Positions 17,738 to 26,426 of a stretch of DNA of 64,000 bases are shown here, in pieces (the stretch's first letter is position 1; every line of letters starts with the position of its first letter). The notes under the pieces are model-generated. The model worked only from the letters and a program-made list of their open reading frames with translations. It searched no databases and was not told where the DNA came from. Origin of the DNA: Haladaptatus halobius (lineage in GTDB: Archaea; Halobacteriota; Halobacteria; Halobacteriales; Haladaptataceae); NCBI RefSeq assembly GCF_020618475.1, contig NZ_CP085336.1:186001-250000 (forward strand), read 5' to 3'. The position numbers and the translations under genes were made by a program.

Positions 17738-17791
17738 ATGACACGCATCGATCCACGGATCGAACTCCGCCGGTGGTACCAGAATGACTAA
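17738..17791 (+). other. 17-codon leader ORF with a 14-bp palindrome, overlapping the next gene
   Basis: The tiny frame MTRIDPRIELRRWYQND ends with a TAA that overlaps codon two to three of the following gene, whose ATG lies inside it. It contains CGATCCACGGATCG, a perfect palindrome around a 2-base centre. It may be a translational-coupling leader, an operator site, or both; alternatively it may be the start of a truncated gene. Confidence 0.3.
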
Positions 17792-18170
17792 TCTCATCCT
17801 CTACGTTGACCGATCATCGGTGCATGACGGGAAACTGGACGAGCTCAAGCCGGCCATGGCGGAGTTGGCCGACTTCGTCGAAGCCAACGAGCCAGACATC
17901 CTGTCGTACGACGTCTACTTCAACAGCGACGGGGAACAAATGACGGTTGTCCACATACACGACGATCCAGCAACGCTGGAATATCACATGGACGTTACTG
18001 GCCCCAAATTCCCCCCGATCGGTGAGTTCATTGAGCTCGAATCGATTGACGTGTATGGTGACCCTGGTGAGGAAATTGCCCAGCGGTTACGTGAGAAGGC
18101 GACGACCTTGGGAACCGGACGTGTTTCGATACACGACTTCCACGAGGGATTCGACCACGTCACGGCATGA
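17784..18170 (+). CDS. Antibiotic-biosynthesis-monooxygenase-like (ABM) domain protein
   Basis: A 128-residue cytosolic protein with a dimeric ferredoxin-like fold pattern: LILYVDRSSVHDGKLDELKP, then MAELADFVEANEPDILSYDV and YFNSDGEQMTVVHIHDDPAT. These match the E-P-x2-L-x-Y-x2-Y core and the V-H-I/V-x-x-D-x-A-T segment of ABM/YgiN-type proteins. Members act as cofactor-free quinol oxygenases or have unknown roles. The C-terminal ~40 residues extend beyond the core. It follows an IS5 remnant and is preceded by a 17-codon overlapping leader. No operon partner is apparent. Confidence 0.7.
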   Translation: MTNLILYVDRSSVHDGKLDELKPAMAELADFVEANEPDILSYDVYFNSDGEQMTVVHIHDDPATLEYHMDVTGPKFPPIGEFIELESIDVYGDPGEEIAQRLREKATTLGTGRVSIHDFHEGFDHVTA

Positions 18171-18312
18171 TCTTCTAATAGCTATGTGGTTCCAATGAAC
18201 TATCGTATCCTACTCGCTCCTATCGGTCACTCGTTAAAGAAGGGGCTTAGCGTCTGTAGTCAGCTAAACCGCTCCTGTCATTCACAAGTGCCGAAGTCAA
18301 ACCAATAACGGT

Positions 18313-19407
18313 ATGGCGCATAGGTATCGCATTGACCAACAGATGACATCCAATGAGCAACCATCTAACCGGTGTGGGTACAGCCCTGATATCGCGTTAA
18401 TACACGAAAGTATTCCAGAATCGGTCTGCTATCGGCCGGTTTGGGGTGACCGTGATCGCTGCGTTTGGCACGCAAAAGAGCTGGGAAAATCAATTGAAAA
18501 CTTAAAGGAATTAAAACCGGAACCGGGGGAACATATTGATGGAGCATACCTTAAAGAAGCGGCGCTTAGAAATATTAGTTGGCTTAACGATATTTCGTTG
18601 GTTAATGCTGATTTCACTCGAGCGGACCTTCGGGCAACTGATTTCTCGAATTCGGATCTAAAATTGGCAAGATTGAAAGAAACAACTGCAATATATACCG
18701 ATTTTAGTGGTGGAGATCTCGAGGGTGCACTTATTTCTGAAACAGATCTTCGAAGTGCAAATCTCGTCAATACTCAGCTTAACGGAGCAATATTTTCGAA
18801 TGTTTATGTGAATAGGGATACGGATTTTGGCGAATATTCGATTTATGAAAAAGAGAGAGAGATAGCACCGAGAACGCTCTATGAAACTCATCCACTACAG
18901 GCCGCCGCATGGGTATATCGTGAACTCCAACAGATCTACCAGGATAACTCACTTCCTGCATTGACTCGGCGTAGTTACCAGCAAGAGAAGGACGTCCGCC
19001 GCCGGCTCGCTTGGGATGAGGGTGAGTATGGGCATGCAATCAAGTATGAACTCTCACGATGGGTGATGTTGTATGGTACGAGCCCGTATCGTGTTCTTGC
19101 TGTTTCAGCGGCATTTATTTTCTTGTGTGGCTTGTTATATCCGTTAATTGGTGGTGTTCAGCAAGTAAGTGGAGAGAGAACCATTACATATACATTTGAG
19201 CGCCCTCAGGCTGCTCCCCTCTGGTGGATAGGGGAAGTCTTGTTCCGAAGTATTTACTTCAGTGTGATCACCTTCTCCACGCTCGGCTATGGTAATCTTC
19301 ATCCGGTTGGGGCGTGGACACAACTTCTATCCGGAATTGAGGCGATTCTTGGGTCGTTGTTCGCGGCATTATTAGTATTTGTCTTGGCACGCAGTGCTAC
19401 GTGGTGA
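18313..19407 (+). CDS. Pentapeptide-repeat protein fused to a two-helix ion channel
   Basis: A 364-residue fusion. The N-terminus has a Cys-containing segment (CGYSPDIALIHES ... DRCVWHAKELGK). Residues ~75-175 are pentapeptide repeats of the A-(D/N)-L/F-x-x type (LVNADFTRADLRATDFSNSD, then LRSANLVNTQLNGAIF). A helical linker follows (ALTRRSYQQEKDVRRRLAWD). The C-terminal ~100 residues are a two-helix pore: a first helix (VLAVSAAFIFLCGLLYPLIG), a filter motif TFSTLGYGNLHPVG, and a second helix (LLSGIEAILGSLFAALLVFV). T-L-G-Y-G matches the potassium filter T-x-G-Y/F-G. Pentapeptide solenoids are usually interaction modules, so gating by a bound partner is a plausible inference. It is monocistronic. 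Confidence 0.85.
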   Translation: MAHRYRIDQQMTSNEQPSNRCGYSPDIALIHESIPESVCYRPVWGDRDRCVWHAKELGKSIENLKELKPEPGEHIDGAYLKEAALRNISWLNDISLVNADFTRADLRATDFSNSDLKLARLKETTAIYTDFSGGDLEGALISETDLRSANLVNTQLNGAIFSNVYVNRDTDFGEYSIYEKEREIAPRTLYETHPLQAAAWVYRELQQIYQDNSLPALTRRSYQQEKDVRRRLAWDEGEYGHAIKYELSRWVMLYGTSPYRVLAVSAAFIFLCGLLYPLIGGVQQVSGERTITYTFERPQAAPLWWIGEVLFRSIYFSVITFSTLGYGNLHPVGAWTQLLSGIEAILGSLFAALLVFVLARSATW

Positions 19408-19587
19408 GAATTTCGGATATTTTGCTAGTGATGTCCGTGTTCACACCTAAAGCTCAAGATTCGCTAGAGGTTATCGTCTTTCGCAACCATATAAAGACGG
19501 GAAGTAAACTTATAATAAGACCAATCTGATCAGTGATAGCTGAGAACGTTAACCGATGTGACCTCGATAAAAAGACTGAAGCGGTGG

Positions 19588-19975
19588 TTAGTTCGGCAGT
19601 CCCGTCTGTCCCATTTGCACGCACGGCAGCACGGAAAGCCACCGAGGCCATCGCAGTCACAGTCTTCTGGTTCGGTATCGTCTTCGGCCTCCGAGGGGAA
19701 AGCCTCGAGCGTCCAATCGTCAGTTGCGGTTTCGACGGCAGCCATGTGCTTACAGAAGGCGCTCCGGTGGACGTGATGCGGACACGTACAGGCCATCAGT
19801 TCATTGGTCACGTCGTCGATGGCGACCACGTACGGTGGTCTGCGGGGTTCTCGTGGCTCTCGTTAGTCACTTCGATTATTCCGGGGGCATCGATGTCGAC
19901 GGAGAACTGTTCGGCCTGTGCGCAGTTCTGTGCCGTCTCGTCAGCGTCACGGTCTGCTGGTGTTTTGGTACTCAT
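19588..19975 (-). pseudogene. SWIM zinc-finger gene, copy 3, full length but frameshifted
   Basis: The best-preserved copy of the family in this window. It starts MSTKTPADRDADETAQ, continues QAEQFSVDIDAPGIIEVTNE, shifts by one base near ENPADH, then reads VVAIDDVTNELMACTCPHHV and HRSAFCKHMAAVETATDDWT. The C-x-C-x(n)-C-x-H pattern is the SWIM zinc-finger motif. An acidic stretch (SEAEDDTEPEDCDCDGLGGF) and PCC lead to a second one-base loss that disrupts the terminal R-K-E-L-P-N. SWIM domains bind DNA or proteins; the ancestral gene's function is unknown. Confidence 0.7.
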
Positions 19976-20107
19976 GGTCTTACATTAGGAAGAACAGTAC
20001 TCTCGAGCGTGTCGAAACGCACTGGGTAGATCAGCACCCGGTTCCAATCTTCCTACTTATGTCAGTAAGGCATTGTTTTAATCACTGGGTGACGTAAAGA
20101 GAGAACT

Positions 20108-20319
20108 ATGCCTGAAAAACGAGGAGAATGAGGGGAGTTTGTCCAGGAGCGTAACCCAGCAGATATACTAGGGTGATGAAGCCGATTGAACCCTACATGA
20201 TAAGTAAGATTGAAAAGGAATTTGGGTGGCCTCGTTGGACAGCGTATGAGATCTCGTACAGACTTGCGGAAGACGGAGAGATTCGCAAAAAGAAGCCTGG
20301 AGCGTGTCGGGTGATCTAA
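20108..20319 (+). pseudogene. Small winged-helix gene (family B), stop and frameshift
   Basis: ATG begins MPEKRGE, a TGA follows, then EFVQERNPADIL. After a one-base loss the frame continues VMKPIEPYMISKIEKEFGWP, then RWTAYEISYRLAEDGEIRKK and KPGACRVI-stop. It resembles the haloarchaeal pattern of a short 'MPEKR-x(2)-G-x-F' head followed by a winged helix. A second copy of the tail is at 53,307-53,384. Confidence 0.5.
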
Positions 20320-20605
20320 TGCATTGATGATTGTATTCGGCAGGAATATGGTCAGTTGGCGCAATCTTGCTTCCAAGAAGATAGTAATTCTCCGCGAAAG
20401 CGTAAGTGAGAGACGAATCTAACGATTGTGTTTCTGATTGATGGTGACCTATTTAGCTGATAGATTCTTGACCCCAGCTTTGAATTCATCAGTAAGGTTG
20501 GGAAATCGAGATTGTTGATGGTAGAGTCGAGTAGATTTTCTGTGTGCCCGAATCAAGAAATATTTGGACACAATACTCAAGTACTACGTTAGCAAATCCT
20601 GTGGT

Positions 20606-20905
20606 ATGTTACCAAAAACACGTGCTGGGAAGCTAACAACTGGCTTTTTCATATTGTTCACGATCGTAATGAACCCGCCAGTCATTCTTTTAGTTAACAA
20701 ACAAACAGTAACAGCGGGAAACGCTCTGTTGTACCTTTGGTCAGTCGTATGGGGGCTAATAGTCTCTCTCGTATTGATATGGGCAGCATGGCGTAACGCA
20801 TTTGCAATTACTGAAGACCAGGTCCCACCTGAGCTTCGGGAAGATGACGAAGTAACAACAGCACAAACGATCAGCAGCGAGGATACCCCCACGGGAGGGA
20901 CATAA
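20606..20905 (+). CDS. Small membrane subunit (DUF3311-like) of a sodium:solute symporter
   Basis: A 99-residue protein with two hydrophobic helices (GFFILFTIVMNPPVILLVNK and LLYLWSVVWGLIVSLVLIWA) and an acidic cytosolic tail. The motif F-I/L-x(4)-P-P-x(6)-K/R between the helices, and the Trp in the second helix, fit the small DUF3311-like proteins encoded directly before SSS-family symporters in haloarchaea. It ends four bases before the symporter start, so the two are surely co-transcribed. The start at MLPKTRAGK is preferred because it directly precedes the first helix. It is the first gene of the hydantoin/oxoproline operon. Confidence 0.75.
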   Translation: MLPKTRAGKLTTGFFILFTIVMNPPVILLVNKQTVTAGNALLYLWSVVWGLIVSLVLIWAAWRNAFAITEDQVPPELREDDEVTTAQTISSEDTPTGGT

Positions 20906-20909
20906 ACTG

Positions 20910-22454
20910 ATGGTTTCACTGCAAGCAACGATTGCACTAGCGACCATCGGAATCTACTTAGTAATAATGCTCGCGTTAGGCTACCGCGGTTGGCAGGTTG
21001 GTAAACTCAACCTTGACGATTGGATGGCAGCGAGTCGAGGACTTGGGATTGTTGTGTTGCTGTTCACCTTTGCTGCTTCCTATCACTCGGCTTTCGCTTT
21101 TCTCGGCATTGGTGGTTTCATTTATTCGAACGGTATCGGTATTCTTCCTGCATCAACATTTTATCTGGCGATATCCGGAATCATTCTCTGGATTGTCGGT
21201 ACACGCGTCTGGCTTCTTGGAAAGAAATTCGACTATATTACACCATCGGATCTTCTGAGTGATTTCTACGAATCACCACTACTCGGAAAACTCGTGAGTC
21301 TCTCATTGATCGTCTTTACCTTTCCGTACATCGCCGTCCAGTTGATTGGGAGTGGGATCATCTTCAAAACGGCTACTGAAGGTGTGATAAGTTTTGAGGT
21401 TGGTGCTGCGATCTTTTTGATTGTCGGGGTCATCTATGTTTGGCTTGGTGGGCTCCGTGCAGTCGCGTGGACAGACGTTGTACAGGGCGTTTTCATGTTC
21501 GGTGCAATGTGGATTGCTGGCTGGTACTTTGTGTTCTCTGCTTATCAGGGCCCGCAACAATTTTGGACGCAGATCGTAAACGAATTTGGCGCCTATGTGA
21601 CTTTCCCTGGCCCAGCTGGTGCGATCACTCCTGCATTCTATTTCTCGTTCGCCGTAATGACTGGTATTGGGGTGATGATGACGCCACATATCTTTATCCG
21701 GTTCATCTCAGCACGGTCTCCTCGGGTGCTAAAATGGGTTGCAGCGTTCGGAACGGCATACCTTATCTTGTTCTATGTGCCAACAGCCTTCCTTGCGCTC
21801 GGTGCCGTAGACGCATTTCCAAATCTTGCACAGCCCGACTCAGCGATCCCTTCAGCGCTCTACCGATTCACGCCGTCATGGTTTGCGTCAATCGTTGTCG
21901 CTGGTGCCGTTGCGGCCGCGATGAGTACTGCTGACTCTCAAATGCATGCCATCTCGGCACTCATCACACGCGATTGGTATCAACCGCTTGCCGGTGAAGA
22001 CGTCGACGATCGTACTGCCACTCGATTCGGTCAATATCTCATTCCTATCCTTGGCATCATATCATATATTATCGCAATACAGCAGTTCGATTTCATCATT
22101 CTTCTCACGGCTGTCACATTCTATGGCTGCGCTCAGATATTCCCACTATTATTAGGTGCACTGTACTGGGAGCGCGCCTCACGAGAGGGAGCACTCACTG
22201 GGTTCATTTTGGGGATACTGGTTACGGTTGCCCTTGAGTTCGGATTCGTCACCTTACCAACACCTCTTCCAGAATTCGTGAGTGGATTTTACGGACTAAT
22301 CATCAATACAGTCATGTTCATCGGCGTCAGTCTCGTTACAAGTGCCGTCTCGGACGAAACCCGTGACCGGATACAGGGGTATATTGAGTATGCAACCGCT
22401 CGCCGCTGGCAGACTGATGCTCAGACAGAACAAATAAGCACCAATGAGGATTGA
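20910..22454 (+). CDS. Sodium:solute symporter (SSS family)
   Basis: A 514-residue Na+-coupled uptake transporter with about thirteen hydrophobic segments. Conserved SSS features include the N-terminal region with DDWMAASRGLG and FAASYHSAFAFLGIGGF, VWLGGLRAVAWTDVVQGVFM in the middle (a typical W-x-D-x-x-Q motif), and GAVAAAMSTADSQMHAISAL, which matches the A-A-x-M-S-T-A-D-S Na2-site signature. Its position between the small subunit and hyuAB makes 5-oxoproline, hydantoin or a related lactam the likely substrate, although sequence alone cannot prove it. Short spacing to both neighbours (4 and 87 bases) supports one operon. Confidence 0.9.
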   Translation: MVSLQATIALATIGIYLVIMLALGYRGWQVGKLNLDDWMAASRGLGIVVLLFTFAASYHSAFAFLGIGGFIYSNGIGILPASTFYLAISGIILWIVGTRVWLLGKKFDYITPSDLLSDFYESPLLGKLVSLSLIVFTFPYIAVQLIGSGIIFKTATEGVISFEVGAAIFLIVGVIYVWLGGLRAVAWTDVVQGVFMFGAMWIAGWYFVFSAYQGPQQFWTQIVNEFGAYVTFPGPAGAITPAFYFSFAVMTGIGVMMTPHIFIRFISARSPRVLKWVAAFGTAYLILFYVPTAFLALGAVDAFPNLAQPDSAIPSALYRFTPSWFASIVVAGAVAAAMSTADSQMHAISALITRDWYQPLAGEDVDDRTATRFGQYLIPILGIISYIIAIQQFDFIILLTAVTFYGCAQIFPLLLGALYWERASREGALTGFILGILVTVALEFGFVTLPTPLPEFVSGFYGLIINTVMFIGVSLVTSAVSDETRDRIQGYIEYATARRWQTDAQTEQISTNED

Positions 22455-22541
22455 ATTCCTTGCCGGATGTGTCGATAACTATCAGATAGAGCCAGACGCT
22501 GTATGCACAAATAATTTAGCTCCAAACCCAGGTGATTACTA

Positions 22542-24614
22542 ATGGATAACGACACGGACGAAAAGACGCTTCGAATCGGCATTGACATCGGAGGAACATT
22601 CACAGACATCGTAACCGTCAGCAACGGTACTATTCGCGTCACAAAGACCCCTTCCACACCACATGCCCCGGAAAATGGTGTCATGGATGGATTACAGAAA
22701 GCACGCACTCAAGAGGATTTCTCGTTCGATTCGGTGTCCTTCTTAGGACACGGAACGACTGTCGCAACGAATGCAATTCTCGAAGAGACATGGGCTGACA
22801 CTGCACTCGTGACGACGATTGGCTTCCGTGATGTGCTAGAAATCGGGCGGCAGGCGCGACCCGATATCTACGATTTCCAGGCTGAAAAACCGACACCAAT
22901 AATCGAACGCGATCGACGGTTCGAGATTACAGAGCGTCTCGACGAACGAGGGAATGTACTTCAGGATTTGGATGAAGAAGGCATTGAAAAAGTCGCTCAG
23001 CAGATTGATGCTGAAGACGTTGAAAGCGTCGCCATCTGTCTCCTCTACTCGTTTGAAAACGATACACACGAGCGTCAGGTTTGTAACCGCCTCAAAGAGG
23101 CGGGGATCGATGCTTCATGGTCACTCTCAAGTACCGTCCTCCCAGAAATTCGTGAGTACGAGCGGACGCTCGTCACGGCAATGAATGCTGCACTCAAGCC
23201 TGTAATGGATCGGTATATCGGCAATCTCGGGGTCGAAATCGATGATGCCGATATCACAGCAGATCTAAAGATCATGCAGTCGAACGGAGGGATAATTGCG
23301 GCTGCTGTGGCTCGTGAGCAACCAGTAAATACGCTTCTTTCAGGACCAGCTGCAGGCGTTCAAGGTGCAGCTGCGATCGCAAAGCAACGCGGGTTCGCTG
23401 ATGTGATCACAATGGACATGGGCGGGACATCGTGCGACGTCTCGCTAGTCAAAGATGGCAATCCACTCGTCACAACGGACGTAGAAGTCGGCGATTATCC
23501 GGTAAGTATTCCGATGATAGATATCCATACGATCGGCGCTGGTGGAGGCTCGATCGCGTGGCTTGACGCCGGAGGTGCGTTGCGCGTCGGACCACGATCC
23601 GCGGGTGCCGATCCAGGGCCAATCTGCTATGGTCGTGGAGGGACAAAACCGACAATCACCGATGCACAACTTCTCCTTGGTCGGTTGAATCCTGATCAAT
23701 TTCTATCTGGAGAACTCGACGTCCAAACCGAGGACGTCAGGAAAATCGTTAAGCAGAAACTCGCCGAGCCGCTCGAACAATCAATCGAAGAAGTTGCGCA
23801 GGGGATCATCGACGTTGCGAACGCGAATATGCAACGTGCACTCCGAGTAGTGAGTGTTGAGCGCGGACACGATCCGCGTGAGTTCGGACTCGTCGCATTC
23901 GGTGGGGCAGGACCGTTACATGCCTGCGAAATTGCACGTGATCTCGATATCCCACGGGTTATAATCCCACATACCGCTGGTGTGCTCTCAGCGCTTGGGT
24001 TGCTTATGAGCGATGTTCTCTACGACTATAGTACATCACGAGTTCGTCGCTTTAGCGAGCTCGATCCGGCAGTGCTTCAAGAAACCTTCGAAGCATTCGA
24101 GGAACAGGGCCAGAACCGGCTTGCCAAGGAAAACTTCGTAGGAGAGGAAATGCATTTCGAACGAACGGTTGATTTACGATATCTTGGTCAATCGTTTGAA
24201 CTCTCGGTTCCAGTTGACACTGGAACGCTTAGTAGTGAAAGTATCAAAACAGTGACCAAGCGATTTCACGAACGGCACAGACAACGGTACGGTCATGCCT
24301 ATACCAAGGAGCCAATCGAGCTAGTAACGATCCGGCTGCAGGCCCGTGGTCAGGTTCCACCCCCTGAACTTGGAGTTGAGAGTCCTGAAGGGACTGTTGA
24401 GGACGCGGTCACCGAAACACGAGATGTAATCTACGATGGAGAATCCCATGAGGCGTGGATTTATAACCGCAGTCAATTACCAACTGGATCGGAATTTGAT
24501 GGTCCGGCCGTTGTTCAAGGACCGGAGAGTACAGCTGTCATCCTACCCTCGCAGCATGTTCAGGTGGATGAACTCGGGAATCTACTCGTCGAGACACAAT
24601 CCGGGGGTGAGTAA
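22542..24614 (+). CDS. hyuA: Hydantoinase/oxoprolinase subunit A (HyuA-like)
   Basis: A 690-residue ATP-dependent subunit of the N-methylhydantoinase / 5-oxoprolinase family. Characteristic parts are visible: IGIDIGGTFTDIVTVSNGTI (actin-like phosphate-1 loop), GHGTTVATNAILEETWADTA, ITMDMGGTSCDVSLVKDG (phosphate-2), a Gly-rich HTIGAGGGSIAWLDAGGALR, VGPRSAGADPGPICYGRGG, and a C-terminal domain ending in a helix. The length matches the family (about 680-700). With HyuB it cleaves a cyclic amide such as 5-oxoproline, hydantoin or a related lactam using ATP. The ATG is preceded by a short leader, and the stop lies six bases before the hyuB start. The exact substrate cannot be read from sequence. 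Confidence 0.93.
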   Translation: MDNDTDEKTLRIGIDIGGTFTDIVTVSNGTIRVTKTPSTPHAPENGVMDGLQKARTQEDFSFDSVSFLGHGTTVATNAILEETWADTALVTTIGFRDVLEIGRQARPDIYDFQAEKPTPIIERDRRFEITERLDERGNVLQDLDEEGIEKVAQQIDAEDVESVAICLLYSFENDTHERQVCNRLKEAGIDASWSLSSTVLPEIREYERTLVTAMNAALKPVMDRYIGNLGVEIDDADITADLKIMQSNGGIIAAAVAREQPVNTLLSGPAAGVQGAAAIAKQRGFADVITMDMGGTSCDVSLVKDGNPLVTTDVEVGDYPVSIPMIDIHTIGAGGGSIAWLDAGGALRVGPRSAGADPGPICYGRGGTKPTITDAQLLLGRLNPDQFLSGELDVQTEDVRKIVKQKLAEPLEQSIEEVAQGIIDVANANMQRALRVVSVERGHDPREFGLVAFGGAGPLHACEIARDLDIPRVIIPHTAGVLSALGLLMSDVLYDYSTSRVRRFSELDPAVLQETFEAFEEQGQNRLAKENFVGEEMHFERTVDLRYLGQSFELSVPVDTGTLSSESIKTVTKRFHERHRQRYGHAYTKEPIELVTIRLQARGQVPPPELGVESPEGTVEDAVTETRDVIYDGESHEAWIYNRSQLPTGSEFDGPAVVQGPESTAVILPSQHVQVDELGNLLVETQSGGE

Positions 24615-24620
24615 GCACCA

Positions 24621-26426
24621 ATGACAAACAGAAACGCCGATAATGACCAGCGAACCGAGGGAGGAACAGCGGAGAACCCGAATATCGACTCCGTAACGCT
24701 CGAGATCATTCGAAACGCGTGTGCCGCAGTCGCCGAGGAAATGAATGCGAATTTGATCCGAACGGGATACTCGCCAAATATCAAAGAACGTCGCGATTGT
24801 TCCTGCGCACTCTTCGACGCTCACGGTGAAATGATTAGCCAGGCCGAGAACATGCCAGTCCATCTTGGGGCGATGCCATTTTCGGTCGCAGCAGCGATTG
24901 AACGATTTCCGCCTGAGAATCTTGAACCGGGTGATGCGATTCTTCTTAACGATCCATTCCGTGGCGGCGCTCATCTCCCGGACTTAACGCTTGTTACGCC
25001 GGTGTTCGTAGATGAAACGGTCGTTGCCTACGCTGCGAACCGCGCACACCATGCAGACGTTGGTGGTTCACACGCAGGCAGTGTCGCCGCAGATTCAACT
25101 GAGATATATCAAGAAGGCATCCGTATCCCGCCGGTCAAACTCTACGAGCGTAACGATATGAACGAGATGGTGATGGATATCATCCGAGCGAATGTTCGTA
25201 CTCCGGATGAACGTCGAGGCGACTTGCGTGCCCAACAGACGGCGAACGAGACTGGACGCCGGCGCTTTGAAGAGCTCGTTGAGAAGTACGGCCAGACCCA
25301 TCTTACGGCAGCACTGGAAGAGATTAAAGATTACTCTGAACGGCGGATGCGTGCTGAGATCATGTCATTACCGGATGGCACATATCGTTTTGAAGATGTT
25401 CTCGACGATGACGGACGTGGTAACAAGAATCTTCGCGTTGTTGCCGAGGTAGCAATCGACGGTGACACGGTTCGTGTTGATTTTGACGGCACAGCGGCCC
25501 AAACCGAGGGGCCAGTAAATGCCGTGTTCGCGGTAACAGCGTCGGCGACATACTATGTGGTTCGGTGCGTTACCGATCCGGATATCCCACCAAATCATGG
25601 ATGTTATCGGCCAGTCGAGATCAATGCTCCAGAGGGCACCATCGTCAATCCAAAACCACCAGCAGCAGTAGTTGGCGGCAATCTCGAAACCTCACAGCGG
25701 GTTACTGATGTTGTTCTTGGGGCGTTCGCCCAAGCTGCTCCTGAACGTGTTCTCGCCGGATGTCAAGGAACGATGAACAACGTTACATTTGGGGGGATCG
25801 ATCCTCGTGACGATTCGCCGTACGCGTTCTACGAAACACAGGGTGGTGGTTTTGGCGGACGTCTCGGCAAAGATGGGATGGACGGGGTACACGTTCATAT
25901 GTCAAATACAATGAATACACCCATTGAAGTTCTCGAGACGGCGTACCCACTTCGAGTTGAATGCTACGAATTCCGTGAGGATTCAGGCGGTGCTGGTGAG
26001 TTTCGCGGTGGGCTCGGATTACGTCGCGATATTCGAGTGTGCAACCATAGTGCAACGTTTAGTTTACTCGCAGAGCGGCATCAGCATACCCCGTATGGAC
26101 TCTGTGGTGGTCTGGACGGTACGCCAGGCGCTGCATATCTGCACTCGCCTGATTGCAACACTGAGAGCGACCAGCGCGAGACGCGTAGTACCGAGACCGA
26201 ATGGGAACAACTCCCAGAAAAGACTGTACGAACGCTTTCCTCAGGCAAAACTGTGAGCATCCGTACGCCCGGTGCTGGCGGCTACGGCGAGCCTGAAGAG
26301 CGAGATCGAAACGCGATCATACGCGATATCGAACTCGGAAAACTTTCGGTCGAAACTGCCAAGGAACACTACTCTCTCTCAGAAATTGATCTCGATGAAA
26401 TATCTGAAGTGATTGGGACCGAGTAG
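24621..26426 (+). CDS. hyuB: Hydantoinase/oxoprolinase subunit B (HyuB-like)
   Basis: A 601-residue subunit that forms the HyuA-HyuB complex. Family signatures include NIDSVTLEIIRNACAAVAEE near the start, RTGYSPNIKERRDCSCALFD, a metal-binding region LNDPFRGGAHLPDLTLVTPV with YAANRAHHADVGG, and the late GGGFGGRLGKDGMDGVHVHM, which is a conserved C-terminal landmark. The last region (VSIRTPGAGGYGEPEERD) is the typical end of HyuB. It starts six bases after hyuA, and the following MFS gene begins at its stop, so translation is coupled. The substrate is a cyclic amide; 5-oxoproline or hydantoin is the best guess. Confidence 0.93.
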   Translation: MTNRNADNDQRTEGGTAENPNIDSVTLEIIRNACAAVAEEMNANLIRTGYSPNIKERRDCSCALFDAHGEMISQAENMPVHLGAMPFSVAAAIERFPPENLEPGDAILLNDPFRGGAHLPDLTLVTPVFVDETVVAYAANRAHHADVGGSHAGSVAADSTEIYQEGIRIPPVKLYERNDMNEMVMDIIRANVRTPDERRGDLRAQQTANETGRRRFEELVEKYGQTHLTAALEEIKDYSERRMRAEIMSLPDGTYRFEDVLDDDGRGNKNLRVVAEVAIDGDTVRVDFDGTAAQTEGPVNAVFAVTASATYYVVRCVTDPDIPPNHGCYRPVEINAPEGTIVNPKPPAAVVGGNLETSQRVTDVVLGAFAQAAPERVLAGCQGTMNNVTFGGIDPRDDSPYAFYETQGGGFGGRLGKDGMDGVHVHMSNTMNTPIEVLETAYPLRVECYEFREDSGGAGEFRGGLGLRRDIRVCNHSATFSLLAERHQHTPYGLCGGLDGTPGAAYLHSPDCNTESDQRETRSTETEWEQLPEKTVRTLSSGKTVSIRTPGAGGYGEPEERDRNAIIRDIELGKLSVETAKEHYSLSEIDLDEISEVIGTE

